Origin: Arsenicicoccus cauae
GTDB lineage: Bacteria; Actinomycetota; Actinomycetes; Actinomycetales; Dermatophilaceae
DNA length: 64,000 nucleotides
Direction of reading: 5' to 3'
Assembly (NCBI RefSeq): GCF_009707125.1
Contig: NZ_WLVL01000004.1
Span: 1 to 64,000 of the forward strand
The translations under genes and the position numbers were made by a program. The notes beneath the pieces were generated by a model, which saw nothing but the letters and a program-made list of their open reading frames with translations, had not been told where the DNA came from and did no database searches. Each line of letters opens with the position of its first letter. Position 1 is the stretch's first letter. This document shows positions 53,851-62,058 of the stretch, piece after piece.

Positions 53851-54411
53851 ATGGCGCTCACGCGGCAGGCCGTCCTCGACGAGGCGATCCGCACGCTCGA
53901 CGCCTACGGCTTCGCGGACCTGTCGATGCGCAAGCTGGCCGCAGCGCTCGAGGTGCAGCCGTCGGCGCTCTACTGGCACTTCGCCAACAAGCAGTCGCTG
54001 CTGGCAGCGGTCGCGACCGGGTGGCTGGGCGCGATGCCCGCGCCGTCGTCGGGGGCGACCTGGGACGAGCAGGTGCGGGTGTGGGCGCACGGGCTGCGCC
54101 GCGCCGTGACGGCGCACCGGGACGGCGCCGAGCTGGTCGCGTCCGTCCTGGCGATGCGCGCCGAGGGCGTCGACCCCACGCGCGGCCTGGTGGCGATCCT
54201 GCACCAGGCCGGGTTGCGCGCCCCCGATGCGCGGGCTGCCGCGGCAACCGTGCTGCACTTCGTGATGGGGCACGCCGTGGACGAGCAGGGACACGCCCAG
54301 ATGCAGGCCTTCGGGGTCGCTCCGGCGGGTGCCGCGCCCGACGACCCCGACCACCGCTTCGAGTACGGCCTGGCCCTCTTGGTCGACGGCATCCGGGCCC
54401 GCCTGGCCTGA
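53851..54411 (+). CDS. bioQ: TetR family regulator, probable biotin repressor BioQ
   Basis: A 186-residue TetR protein with N-terminal HTH (QAVLDEAIRTLDAYGFADLSMRKLAAALEVQPSALYWHFANKQSLL in parts; residues 6-52) and the TetR-C domain of the kind seen with SALYWHF regulators. Divergent orientation to bioB and a double TGAAC-N3-GTTCA operator support the BioQ assignment. AGGAGGAGA precedes the ATG. It probably represses both bioB and itself. Whether it senses biotinyl-AMP or another effector is open. Confidence 0.8.
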   Translation: MALTRQAVLDEAIRTLDAYGFADLSMRKLAAALEVQPSALYWHFANKQSLLAAVATGWLGAMPAPSSGATWDEQVRVWAHGLRRAVTAHRDGAELVASVLAMRAEGVDPTRGLVAILHQAGLRAPDARAAAATVLHFVMGHAVDEQGHAQMQAFGVAPAGAAPDDPDHRFEYGLALLVDGIRARLA

Positions 54412-54444
54412 TGCGCAGGGCCTGGACGTGCAAGCATCGTTGTC

Positions 54445-54969
54445 ATGGACCGACACCTGGACCTACACCTGGACCGACGAGGAGGGGCAGCCCTGCGTCG
54501 TCGCTACCTGAGCCTCGGGGTGGGGGAGCTGGTCGCTGCTGGCGTCTTCCTGGTGGCCGCGCTGAACGTGGTGCTGCCAGGGTGGGCCTCCACCGAGCGA
54601 CCGGCCCTGTGGGGCGGTCTCGCGCCGCTGCTGATCATCCTGGTCCAGGCGGGGGTCTACTGGCTGGCCGCACGCAGCTGGACCCCGCGCTCGACGATGC
54701 CGCGCGCGCTGGCCACCACCTACCGAGCCCTGCGCGTCGCGAACGTGGCTCTGCTGGCAGCCGGGCTCGTCCTCGTCGTCCGCCACTGGCCGTCGAGCCC
54801 CGGCCACGCCGCCCTGGCCATCGGTGTCTGGGCGTTCGCCGTCGTGGAGTACGTGAACTACTTCCTGGTGCGTCTGTCCTACCCGGCGTCCCGGTGGCTC
54901 GGCACCGTCACGCAGTGGCGCACCCCCCGCCTCGTGCAGGACCTGCGGGAGGCCCGGTCCGGGGGCTGA
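54445..54969 (+). CDS. Membrane protein of unknown function (174 residues)
   Basis: Four to five hydrophobic segments: SLGVGELVAAGVFLVAALNVVLPG, ALWGGLAPLLIILVQAGVYWLAA, ALRVANVALLAAGLVLVV and AALAIGVWAFAVVEYVNYFLVRLSY. The C-terminus is polar. It is 33 bases downstream of the bioQ-like gene and may be co-transcribed. The N-terminus HLDLHLDRRGG is encoded by a repetitive CCTGGAC sequence. Not recognised. Confidence 0.7.
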   Translation: MDRHLDLHLDRRGGAALRRRYLSLGVGELVAAGVFLVAALNVVLPGWASTERPALWGGLAPLLIILVQAGVYWLAARSWTPRSTMPRALATTYRALRVANVALLAAGLVLVVRHWPSSPGHAALAIGVWAFAVVEYVNYFLVRLSYPASRWLGTVTQWRTPRLVQDLREARSGG

Positions 54970-54973
54970 CGTG

Positions 54974-55117
54974 TCAGCGGTAGTGCCGACGCAGGCGGGC
55001 CAGCGCTGCGAGGACGGCGACGGTGCTGCCAGCCCTCTCCAGGGCCGCACCCCGCCGACCCCATCCCGTCAGGTCTGTTGCCGCTGCCTCGGCCATCAGC
55101 TCGTCGAACGTGCGCAT
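54974..55117 (-). pseudogene. N-terminal fragment resembling a methyltransferase gene
   Basis: The minus strand reads MRTFDELMAEAAATDLTGWG, then diverges to ALERAGSTVAVLAALARLRR and stops. The first 20 residues match the start of a common actinobacterial class I methyltransferase (TFDEL.AEA....GW.F.WL). The rest of the domain is missing, so this is probably a relic fused to other sequence. Confidence 0.4.
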
Positions 55118-55208
55118 CCGCCAACGGTGGCAGCCGCCCACGCCCCGGACAACGCGACATGGGGTCGTCTGGCTCGAGCTCGCCGACCGCGAGCAGACCG
55201 TATGACGA

Positions 55209-55322
55209 TCACCCCCCGTTCCGCAGTTCCGCATCAACCGCCATCTGGTCGTCGGCAGTGGCGTTGGCGTAGTCGACGGCGAGCGTGAAGTGGAAGAGGG
55301 CTTCCCTGCGCAGCTCGTCCAT
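55209..55322 (-). CDS. Small ORF (37 residues), possibly remnant of a toxin-antitoxin partner
   Basis: MDELRREALFHFTLAVDYAN followed by ATADDQMAVDAELRNGG and a stop. It starts six bases after the stop of a nucleotidyltransferase-like fragment, an operon-like spacing. The sequence is coherent (amphipathic helix) but short, and no ribosome site is clear. It may be the surviving N-terminus of a downstream partner gene. Confidence 0.35.
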   Translation of the reverse strand: MDELRREALFHFTLAVDYANATADDQMAVDAELRNGG

Positions 55323-55327
55323 CGACC

Positions 55328-55414
55328 TCACAGCGTGACCGCTTCGGCGAGGACCCGTTCGCGGATGTCGGGTCGGAGCGCGGACTCAGGCACGAGGTCG
55401 AGAGCTCGGCACAT
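55328..55414 (-). pseudogene. C-terminal fragment of a MNT-type nucleotidyltransferase-like gene
   Basis: The minus strand reads CRALDLVPESALRPDIRERV then LAEAVTL and a TGA. ALDLVPE..LRP.IRE.VL.EAV resembles the end of MNT-domain nucleotidyltransferases (antitoxins of HEPN/MNT modules). The nucleotidyltransferase core (GSR..G..D.DLD) is absent; upstream on this strand lies the promoter region of the aminotransferase-like gene. Only a fragment remains. Confidence 0.35.
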
Positions 55415-55467
55415 CGACCTGGGGTGCGAAGTCGGGCGGATGTGCCTGCCCGAGGTAGGTTCTGGGG

Positions 55468-56331
55468 ATGGCGGAGCGCGTGCAACAGGTCGTGGCGGTC
55501 ATGGGCCGCGGGGTCGTCGACACCGGCGCGCCGGTCGCCACCGGTGACGATCTCGGACTCACCAGGGGCGACGGGTGCTTCGACGCGACGCTGGTGGCCT
55601 GGGACGGTGAGGGCTGGCTGGTCCACGACCTCGACGAGCACCTCGAGCGGCTGCGGCGGTCGGCCGACGCGCTCGGAATCCCCCTCGCCGACGATGACGC
55701 GTGGATCGAGCTGGTCGGCGACGCGCTGCAGGTGTGGCAGGGCGCGGACGAGGCCGCCCTCAAGATGGTCCTGACCAGGGGCGACGAGCACGGCGACGGC
55801 ACGCCGCTGGCCTTCTTGACCCTCACGGCCGTCGACGCGGGGATGCAGGCCCAGCGCGACGGCATCCGCGTCGTCACCCTCTCGCGGGGCTACGCCAGCG
55901 ACGCCTTCGAGGGTGCGCCGTGGCTGCTCGGCGGGGTCAAGCTCCTGTCGTATGCCGTCCACGTCGCCGCCAAACGCGAGGCCAGCGCACGCGGGGCCGA
56001 GGACGTCATCTTCACCTCGAGCGACGGCTGCCTCCTGGAGGCGCCGACCTCTGCGGTCGTCTGGCTGCGCGACGGGGTGGTCGCGACGACGCCGACGGGC
56101 GCCACGGGGATCCTGGACTCGATCAGCGCGCGCAAGATCCTGGGCGGTGCGGCCGAGCACGGCTGGCGCGCGGAGCGCCGCCTCGTCACCCCGGACGAGC
56201 TCGCGGAGGCCGACGCGGCGTGGCTCGTGTCGTCGGTGCGGGGCGTCGCGCCGATCACGGAGCTCGACGGGCGGGCGCTGCGCACGGACCCCGAGGCGAC
56301 GCGGATCGTCCGCGCCCTCAACGGTTTCTGA
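55468..56331 (+). CDS. pabC: Aminodeoxychorismate lyase-like class IV aminotransferase
   Basis: A 287-residue PLP protein of fold type IV. Lys158 in GGVKLLSYAVHVAAKREA is the Schiff-base lysine, with the preceding Arg in VLTRG, DVIFTSSDGCLLEAPTSAVVW as the phosphate/carboxylate site, and GATGILDSISA. The ending ITELDGRAL is common in PabC/ADC lyase and branched-chain aminotransferase-like proteins. The ATG lies six bases after TAGGTT (55456-55461). It probably makes 4-aminobenzoate from ADC for folate; a D-amino acid transaminase role is possible. Confidence 0.82.
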   Translation: MAERVQQVVAVMGRGVVDTGAPVATGDDLGLTRGDGCFDATLVAWDGEGWLVHDLDEHLERLRRSADALGIPLADDDAWIELVGDALQVWQGADEAALKMVLTRGDEHGDGTPLAFLTLTAVDAGMQAQRDGIRVVTLSRGYASDAFEGAPWLLGGVKLLSYAVHVAAKREASARGAEDVIFTSSDGCLLEAPTSAVVWLRDGVVATTPTGATGILDSISARKILGGAAEHGWRAERRLVTPDELAEADAAWLVSSVRGVAPITELDGRALRTDPEATRIVRALNGF

Positions 56332-56344
56332 GCAGGCGGCGGGC

Positions 56345-56653
56345 GTGCCGTCATACCGCATCACCCTGGACGTCCTCGACGTCCTGCCGGGCCATGCGCC
56401 GCCCGAGGTGCTGCGGACCGCCGTCGCGACGGTGGGCGAGACGCAGGTGGTCGAGGCGGACCGGCTCGACGTCGTGGGCGGGACGCCGCAGATCACGGTG
56501 AGGTTCACGGTCGACGCGAGCAGCCGGGACGAGGAGGACCACGAGGCCCGCGTGGTGCGCGCCCGCATGGTGCATGCCGTCGCGCAGGTCGCGCGCTGCC
56601 GCAACGGCAGGGCGCTGCGCCGCGTCGGGGGCCGGTGGGTCCTGGTCCGCTGA
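56345..56653 (+). CDS. Small hypothetical protein (102 residues)
   Basis: MPSYRITLDVLDVLPGHAPPEV, then ITVRFTVDASSRDEEDHEARVV and a basic C-terminus. A beta-alpha-beta-like pattern is likely. It starts 13 bases after the pabC-like gene (GTG 56345), so the two are probably co-transcribed. Codon use is like its neighbours, which favours a real gene. No family recognised. Confidence 0.6.
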   Translation: MPSYRITLDVLDVLPGHAPPEVLRTAVATVGETQVVEADRLDVVGGTPQITVRFTVDASSRDEEDHEARVVRARMVHAVAQVARCRNGRALRRVGGRWVLVR

Positions 56654-56680
56654 CCTCGGCCAGCGCCTCGCGCCGACCCC

Positions 56681-58009
56681 TCAGCGCGCCCGGCTTCCCC
56701 GCCGCAGCCCACGCTCCAGCCACGGCCCGAACTCCCGCGACAGCGCCTCGCTCCAGGTGGGGATCTCGACGCCCTCCTCCTCGCGCCAGCGCCGTCGGGC
56801 GAGCCACCGGCACCGATAGAGCCCGACCAGACCGATGGCAAAGACCGGCAGCTGCACCGCCATCGCCAGCCGGAAGTCGTGCAGCGTGTAGCGGCCCCCG
56901 GACGACGTCGCGTCGAGCACGAGGCCGATCCCGAGGATCGCGAGCAGCGCGCCGGTGAAGGCGCCCATGATGACCACGCCGGTGGCCGCGCCGAGACGGT
57001 GCGAGGGGTTGAAGGTGCGCGCGAAGTCGAACCCGATCGACGACCCCGGCCCGCCCGTGGCCAGCCCGACGACGAGCACGACGAGCAGCCACATGGGCGC
57101 GCGACCGGGCCACAGCAGCACGGTGACCCACGGCAGGATGTTGCACGCGGCGACCGTCAGGGCGAGGTTGGAGCGGCGCAGCGGGTGCCGCTGGGTGAGG
57201 AGTCCGAGCACCGGACCGATGCCCAGCCCGAGCACCACGAAGAGCGTCAGCAGGCCCGACGCGGTCTGCGGCGACAGGCCCTCTCCCTGGACGAGGTAGG
57301 GGACGCCCCACATCATCGCGAAGACCATGGGCGCGAACCCCGTCACCCAGTGCGTCCACAGCCCGAGCCTCGTGCCGGGGTGCCGCAGCACCGCGCTGAC
57401 CTGGCGCAGGACCGGCGGTCGCTCCGTGGGGGCGGCGGTGGCGGCGCCGGGCGGGGCGTCGCGCAGCAGCGTCGCCGAGAGCAGGCAGGACGCGGCGGCG
57501 AGCGCGGCGGCGGTGCCGAACGCCACGGTCCACCCCGGACCGTGCAGCAGGGCCGACAGGGGGATGGCGGCGAGCACCTGCCCGGCCTGCCCCAGCAGGC
57601 CGGTGAGCTGGGTGAACAACGGCACCTGACCGGGTGGGAACCACGAGGGGACGAGGCGTATGACGCTGCCGAAGGTCATCGCGTCGCCGGCGCCGACGAG
57701 GACGCGGGCCGCCATACCGGTCGGCACGTCGTCGGCGGTGGCCATCAGGAGCTGCCCCACCGCCATCATCGCCGCCCCGATCGTCACCATCCGCCGCGTC
57801 CCGAAGCGGTCCAGGGCGATACCGACCGGCACCTGCAGCCCGGCATAGACGAGCAGCTGCAGGACCACGAAGGACGCCACGATGCCGGCGGGCGCGTGGA
57901 ACCGATGAGCGGCGTCGATCCCGGCGACGCCCAGGGAGGTGCGTTGCAGCACCGCCGCGGTGTAGGCGATGACCCCGACGACCCAGACGATCCACCCGCG
58001 CGCACTCAC
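56681..58009 (-). CDS. Major facilitator superfamily transporter
   Basis: A 442-residue protein with twelve predicted helices. The loop 2-3 motif GIALDRFGTRRM (residues about 59-70) matches MFS motif A (G..aDr.GrR). RGWIVWVVGVIAYTAAVLQRTSLGVAGIDAA at the N-terminus is typical of a bacterial NarK/ACS-like actinobacterial group. The GTG at 58009 lies six bases after GAGACT on the minus strand. It is divergent from the acetyltransferase (27 bases between starts). Substrate unknown. Confidence 0.9.
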   Translation of the reverse strand: MSARGWIVWVVGVIAYTAAVLQRTSLGVAGIDAAHRFHAPAGIVASFVVLQLLVYAGLQVPVGIALDRFGTRRMVTIGAAMMAVGQLLMATADDVPTGMAARVLVGAGDAMTFGSVIRLVPSWFPPGQVPLFTQLTGLLGQAGQVLAAIPLSALLHGPGWTVAFGTAAALAAASCLLSATLLRDAPPGAATAAPTERPPVLRQVSAVLRHPGTRLGLWTHWVTGFAPMVFAMMWGVPYLVQGEGLSPQTASGLLTLFVVLGLGIGPVLGLLTQRHPLRRSNLALTVAACNILPWVTVLLWPGRAPMWLLVVLVVGLATGGPGSSIGFDFARTFNPSHRLGAATGVVIMGAFTGALLAILGIGLVLDATSSGGRYTLHDFRLAMAVQLPVFAIGLVGLYRCRWLARRRWREEEGVEIPTWSEALSREFGPWLERGLRRGSRAR

Positions 58010-58036
58010 GCGTCCAGTCTCGCCTACGGTCGAGGC

Positions 58037-58618
58037 GTGACGGACATCAGCGAGACCGGCCAGAGCACCGACACCCGCACCATGCGCGAGCGGCGCGACG
58101 CCGGCGACCCCTATCGCGTGGACGAGGAGCTCGGCGCCGCCATGGAGCGGGCCCAGGCCACCATGCGGCGCGCCAACGCGTGCGAGGACGCCGACGAGCG
58201 GCGACGACTGCTGGAGCAGCTCCTCGGGTCGTATGCCGAGACCGCCCACCTGCGGGCCCCCGTCTACGTCGACTACGGGGACAACCTGCACGTCGGTGAG
58301 GGGACGTTCGCCAACTACGGCCTGATGGCGCTGGACGTGGCAGAGATCCGGGTCGGCGCCCAGGTGCAGATGGGGCCCCACGTGCAGCTCCTCACGCCGA
58401 CCCACCCCGTCGAGCCCGGACCTCGCCGCGAGGGGTGGGAGGCGGCGCGCCCCATCACCGTGGAGGACAACGTGTGGATCGGGGGCGGCGCGATCATCCT
58501 CGCCGGCGTCACGGTGGGGCAGGACTCGATCGTCGGCGCGGGGGCCGTGGTGACCAAGGACGTGCCGCGCGGCGTCGTGGTGGTCGGCAACCCCGCTCGG
58601 GTCGTCCGCGAGCTCTGA
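58037..58618 (+). CDS. Sugar O-acetyltransferase (maltose/galactoside type)
   Basis: A 193-residue left-handed beta-helix acetyltransferase of the LacA/Maa family. A helical N-terminal part (MRERRDAGDPYRVDEEL) is followed by hexapeptide repeats (NLHVGEGTFANYGL, IRVGAQVQMGPHVQLLTPTHP, VWIGGGAIILAGVTVGQDSIVGAGAVVTKDV in parts) and ends VVVGNPARVVREL. The catalytic His is in TPTHPVEP. GTG 58037 lies six bases after TACGGT; an internal ATG at 58082 also fits the family's usual N-terminus. The acceptor sugar is unknown. Confidence 0.9.
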   Translation: MTDISETGQSTDTRTMRERRDAGDPYRVDEELGAAMERAQATMRRANACEDADERRRLLEQLLGSYAETAHLRAPVYVDYGDNLHVGEGTFANYGLMALDVAEIRVGAQVQMGPHVQLLTPTHPVEPGPRREGWEAARPITVEDNVWIGGGAIILAGVTVGQDSIVGAGAVVTKDVPRGVVVVGNPARVVREL

Positions 58619-58836
58619 GCGCCGATTGGCACTGTCGCCAGCCGGGCGCACACCGGCACCAGATCTGGCACACATTGCCGGCATGAGGTCGCGCGCCGAC
58701 CACGACGCCCTCGAACGATGAGGCTCGCCCTCACCTCCAACGGGATGCCGCTTGAACCCGCCGGTTTCGGGGAGGCTGCGGGCGATGTCGTGGGTCAGGT
58801 CGCGCAAGCCGAGGGCCGTCCACGACCGGCCCGGCC

Positions 58837-59568
58837 CTAGGCGGACTTGCTCAGCAGGAACGCCGCCGCGAAGCCCAGCATCGTGAACAACCCGACCCAG
58901 CGCCCGGCGTGTTCGGTCGCCTCCGGGACCATCGTGTCGACCAGCATCGTGATGATCGCGCCAGCGGCGAAGGCCTGGATCGTCGCCACGACAGACTCCG
59001 ACGCGCCCCCGAGCAGGGCGTAGCCGAGCGCCGCGGCGAGCGCCGACGCCAGGCACACGGCCGACCACAGGCCCACGATGTAGCGCGTGGAGCGGCCGGC
59101 GGCCTTGAGCCCGGCCGTCGCGGACAGCGACTCGGGGACGTTGGAGAGGAAGACGGCGGCCACCATCGGCAGCCCGACCTTGCCCCCGCCCAGGAGGCTG
59201 ACCCCGATGGCGGCGGACTCGGGGATCCCGTCGAGCAGGGCCCCGAGGACGAGGGACATGCCACCCGCGCCGGCCTGCTGCTCGCCGGTCGGGGACTTGC
59301 GCCGGTGCCCGCCACCGGAGTCGACCCACCAGTCCCCGACGAAGTAGACCAGCGCCCCCGCGGCCAGGCCGACGACGACGGACGTGCCCCCGGCCGAGTC
59401 GTAGGCCTCCTGCGTCAGCTCGAACGCCACGGCGCTGATGAGCACCCCGGCGCCGAAGGCCATGACGAGACCGATGATGCGGGTCGAGACCCTGGCGGTG
59501 AGGGCGATGACCGCGCCGACGAGCAGCGCAGCACCGCCGACGAAACCCCAGAACGCGGCAGCGAGCAT
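58837..59568 (-). CDS. ZIP family metal transporter
   Basis: A 243-residue membrane protein with about eight helices. ZIP-type helix IV/V motifs are present: GALLDGIPESAAIG (near residues 105-118, with the conserved Pro-Glu-Ser) and VFLSNVPESLSATAGL (about 136-151). The loop GHRRKSPTGEQQAG is short and polar. Several ZIP-like actinobacterial proteins share this form, moving Zn2+, Mn2+ or Fe2+ in known cases. About 218 bases without a credible gene separate it from the acetyltransferase. Confidence 0.85.
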   Translation of the reverse strand: MLAAAFWGFVGGAALLVGAVIALTARVSTRIIGLVMAFGAGVLISAVAFELTQEAYDSAGGTSVVVGLAAGALVYFVGDWWVDSGGGHRRKSPTGEQQAGAGGMSLVLGALLDGIPESAAIGVSLLGGGKVGLPMVAAVFLSNVPESLSATAGLKAAGRSTRYIVGLWSAVCLASALAAALGYALLGGASESVVATIQAFAAGAIITMLVDTMVPEATEHAGRWVGLFTMLGFAAAFLLSKSA

Positions 59569-59605
59569 GAGGGGAGTATGGCCCTGCGTGGGCCACGATG
59601 GGTGA

Positions 59606-60544
59606 ATGCTCGTGCACCTGCGCCTCGTCGTGCCCGCCGACCTGACCGACGACGTCGTCGCGCTGCTGCTCGACGACGACCGGATCACCAACGTCACCCT
59701 CGAGCGCGACGCGGCCCTGCAGCCTCGTGGCGACCTGTTCGGCGCGGACGTCGCGCGGGAGGCCGCCGAGTCGGTCCTCGACCGGCTGGACCGCACCGGC
59801 CTGCCGCACCGAGGCGGGATCTCGCTGACCGCCGTCGAGGGCACCGTCTTCGACGAGGCCGACCGGGTCGACCGCCGCGCGGCCGGGGCCGGCGACGACG
59901 GGGTCATCTGGCAGGTGGTGCGGCGGGACGCGGAGGCGGCGACGGAGGCCTCTGGGGCCTACTTCGCCTTCCTCGGGATCGCCACCGCCCTGGCGGCCGT
60001 GGCCGTGATCACCGACTCCCCGATCCTGGTGGTGGGAGCCATGGTCGTGGGACCCGACTTCGGGCCGGTGGGGGCCATGTGTGCCGGCCTCGCGCTCCGG
60101 TCGCCGGGCCTGAGCCTGCGTGCCCTCTGGCTGCTGGTCCGCGGGTATGTCGCTGCCGTGGCCGCCGTCACGGTGCTGGCCCTGGTCGCCCGGGCCACAG
60201 GCGTCCTCGACCCCGAGATGGTGACGCGCCCGCGCCCGGCCACCGGCTTCATCTGGCGCCCCGACCTGTGGAGCGTGGTGGTGGCGGCGCTCGCGGGCGC
60301 GGCCGGGGTGCTGGCCATGACGGGCGAGAAGTCGAGCACCCTGGTCGGCGTCTTCATCTCCGTCACGACGGTCCCCGCGGCCGGCAACCTCGCCCTGGCG
60401 CTGGCGGTCTGGCAGCCGGCCGAGGTGCTGGGGTCGCTCACCCAGCTCGGGGTCAACGTGGTCGGCATGGTCGCGGCCGGGACGGTGACGATGGTGGCGC
60501 AGCACCTGCTCCTGCGGCGGCTGGCGTCACCGGCGTCGACCTGA
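59606..60544 (+). CDS. DUF389 family membrane protein
   Basis: A 312-residue protein: an N-terminal ACT-like soluble part (MLVHLRLVVPADLTDDVVALL; residues 1-115) and a membrane part with six or more helices (about 120-300) carrying the DUF389 hallmarks DSPILVVGAMVVGPDFGPV (about 138-156) and MTGEKSSTLVGVFISVTTVPAAGNLALA in parts. The ATG lies six bases after CACGAT. It is divergent from the ZIP gene. Function unknown in the family. Confidence 0.92.
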   Translation: MLVHLRLVVPADLTDDVVALLLDDDRITNVTLERDAALQPRGDLFGADVAREAAESVLDRLDRTGLPHRGGISLTAVEGTVFDEADRVDRRAAGAGDDGVIWQVVRRDAEAATEASGAYFAFLGIATALAAVAVITDSPILVVGAMVVGPDFGPVGAMCAGLALRSPGLSLRALWLLVRGYVAAVAAVTVLALVARATGVLDPEMVTRPRPATGFIWRPDLWSVVVAALAGAAGVLAMTGEKSSTLVGVFISVTTVPAAGNLALALAVWQPAEVLGSLTQLGVNVVGMVAAGTVTMVAQHLLLRRLASPAST

Positions 60545-60692
60545 CGGCGGGCCGGGCCGGGTCACGGAGTGGGATCGAGACGGTGGCGCGACGCAGCCAT
60601 ACGGCCTCGATGGTGCACGCTAGGTGACGAACCGTGGGGGTCCGGCCCCGGACCGACCTGCATGACACCGACCGAGAGGCCACAGGACCACG

Positions 60693-61955
60693 ATGGACGA
60701 ACGACCGATGGACCACGCGGATGACGCCGACCACGCACCGAGTCCCGCCAAGGAGGGCTCGACCAAGGTCGACAAGCGCCAGGCCCGGGACGAGGCCCAC
60801 GCGGGGAGCCTGCAGCGCGGGGCCGCCGTGGCTGACCAGCGCGAGCGAGAGTGGGCCCACCCGGGTGGTCTGCCCCGCATGCTGGTCATCCTGCTCGGCC
60901 TGGCGGCCGCCTGGATCGGGATCCAGGGGATGCAGGCCAACAAGGACCTGATCGCGCCCGTCTTCTTCGCGATCAACCTGATGATCGCGGCCTACCCGCT
61001 CAAGGGCTGGCTGACCCGCAAGGGTCTGCCCGAGTGGATCGGCTCGATCCTGTCCGGGCTGGTGGTGTTCGGCGTGATCATCGCCTTCTTCTCCGCCCTC
61101 GGGTGGTCGATCGCCTCGCTGGTGAGCGAGATCCCCAAGTACGGCGACAAGTTCGACCAGCTCTACGCCCAGTCGCTGGACCAGCTCAGCAAGTTCGGGC
61201 TCAGCGAGTCCAAGTTGCTCGAGCAGCTCAAGGGCATCAACCCGCAGAGCATCATGGGCTACGCCACCACGGTGCTGACCGGCCTGCAGAGCTTCACGGG
61301 GCTCCTCGCCGTCATCTTGACCGTCCTGTTCTTCCTGATGATGGACGCGACGGGGTGGGGCCAGCGGATGGACATCGGGCGTCGACACCACCCGCGCATC
61401 GTGGAGGCGCTCGACGCCTTCGGCGGTGGGGTGCGGCGCTACTGGATCGTGTCGTCGGTCTTCGGGCTGATCGTGGCGGTGCTCGACTGGGTCGCCCTGC
61501 TCATGCTCGGGGTCCCGCTGGCGGCGGTCTGGGCGGTGCTGAGCTTCCTCACCAACTACATCCCCAACATCGGCTTCGTGATCGGCCTGATCCCGCCGGC
61601 GCTGATGGCGCTGCTGGCCAAGGGCCCGATGACGGCGCTGTGGGTCGTCGTCGCGTACTGCGTGCTCAACTTCGTGGTGCAGTCCATCATCCAGCCGAAG
61701 TTCGCCGGCGACGCGGTGGGCGTCACCCCGACGCTGTCCTTCCTGTCGCTGCTCTTCTGGGCGTCGGTGATGGGGCCGATGGGCGCGATCCTGGCGCTGC
61801 CGATGACGCTGCTGATCAAGGCGGTGCTGATCGACTCCGACCCGCGGTCGCGGTGGGCCAACGCCTTCGTCGCCGCCAATCCCGCCACCGCCGAGACGGG
61901 GACGGTCAAGGACACGGTCGACCCGGATGACGAGCACGAGCACGCCGTCGCCTGA
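60693..61955 (+). CDS. AI-2E family transporter (TqsA/PerM-like)
   Basis: A 420-residue membrane protein with a charged N-terminal extension of about 60 residues (MDERPMDHADDADHAPSP...) followed by about eight helices. The family phrase YIPNIGFVIGLIPPALMALL (about 290-309) and QPKFAGDAVGVTPTLSFLSLLFW are typical. AGGACC precedes the ATG. Members export varied small molecules (AI-2, ions); the cargo here is unknown. A single repeat unit of the 50-bp family follows the stop. Confidence 0.9.
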   Translation: MDERPMDHADDADHAPSPAKEGSTKVDKRQARDEAHAGSLQRGAAVADQREREWAHPGGLPRMLVILLGLAAAWIGIQGMQANKDLIAPVFFAINLMIAAYPLKGWLTRKGLPEWIGSILSGLVVFGVIIAFFSALGWSIASLVSEIPKYGDKFDQLYAQSLDQLSKFGLSESKLLEQLKGINPQSIMGYATTVLTGLQSFTGLLAVILTVLFFLMMDATGWGQRMDIGRRHHPRIVEALDAFGGGVRRYWIVSSVFGLIVAVLDWVALLMLGVPLAAVWAVLSFLTNYIPNIGFVIGLIPPALMALLAKGPMTALWVVVAYCVLNFVVQSIIQPKFAGDAVGVTPTLSFLSLLFWASVMGPMGAILALPMTLLIKAVLIDSDPRSRWANAFVAANPATAETGTVKDTVDPDDEHEHAVA

Positions 61956-62015
61956 CGACCCGCCCCCGGCGAGGGCATCGACCGGCCCTCGTCCCCCAGG
62001 CGGATGATCCGCAGG
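61956..62015 (+). repeat. 50-bp repeat family, locus E, single degenerate unit
   Basis: CCGCCCCCGGCGAGGGCATCGACCGG (61960-61985, in two parts), then CCTCGTCCCCCAGGCGGATGATCC, follows the stop of the AI-2E-type gene by a few bases in its sense direction. The TGACGACCCGCCCCC opening is a diverged form of TGACCTACCCCC. Only one unit remains. Confidence 0.75.
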
Positions 62016-62058
62016 CCAGCAGCGTCTTCGAGGCCAGGGCGACCCGTCTCGCGTCCGC

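Noticed and set aside
58619-58836. Possible small gene between the acetyltransferase and ZIP genes
   Set aside because: A minus-strand frame reads LGLRDLTHDIARSLPETGGF, which looks protein-like, but it has no start, no stop context and no recognised family, so I cannot support a gene.
56681-60505. Minus-strand open frame of over 1200 codons
   Set aside because: Only its last part (56681-58009) encodes a real protein, the MFS transporter; the rest is antisense to the acetyltransferase, ZIP and DUF389 region and has shadow composition.
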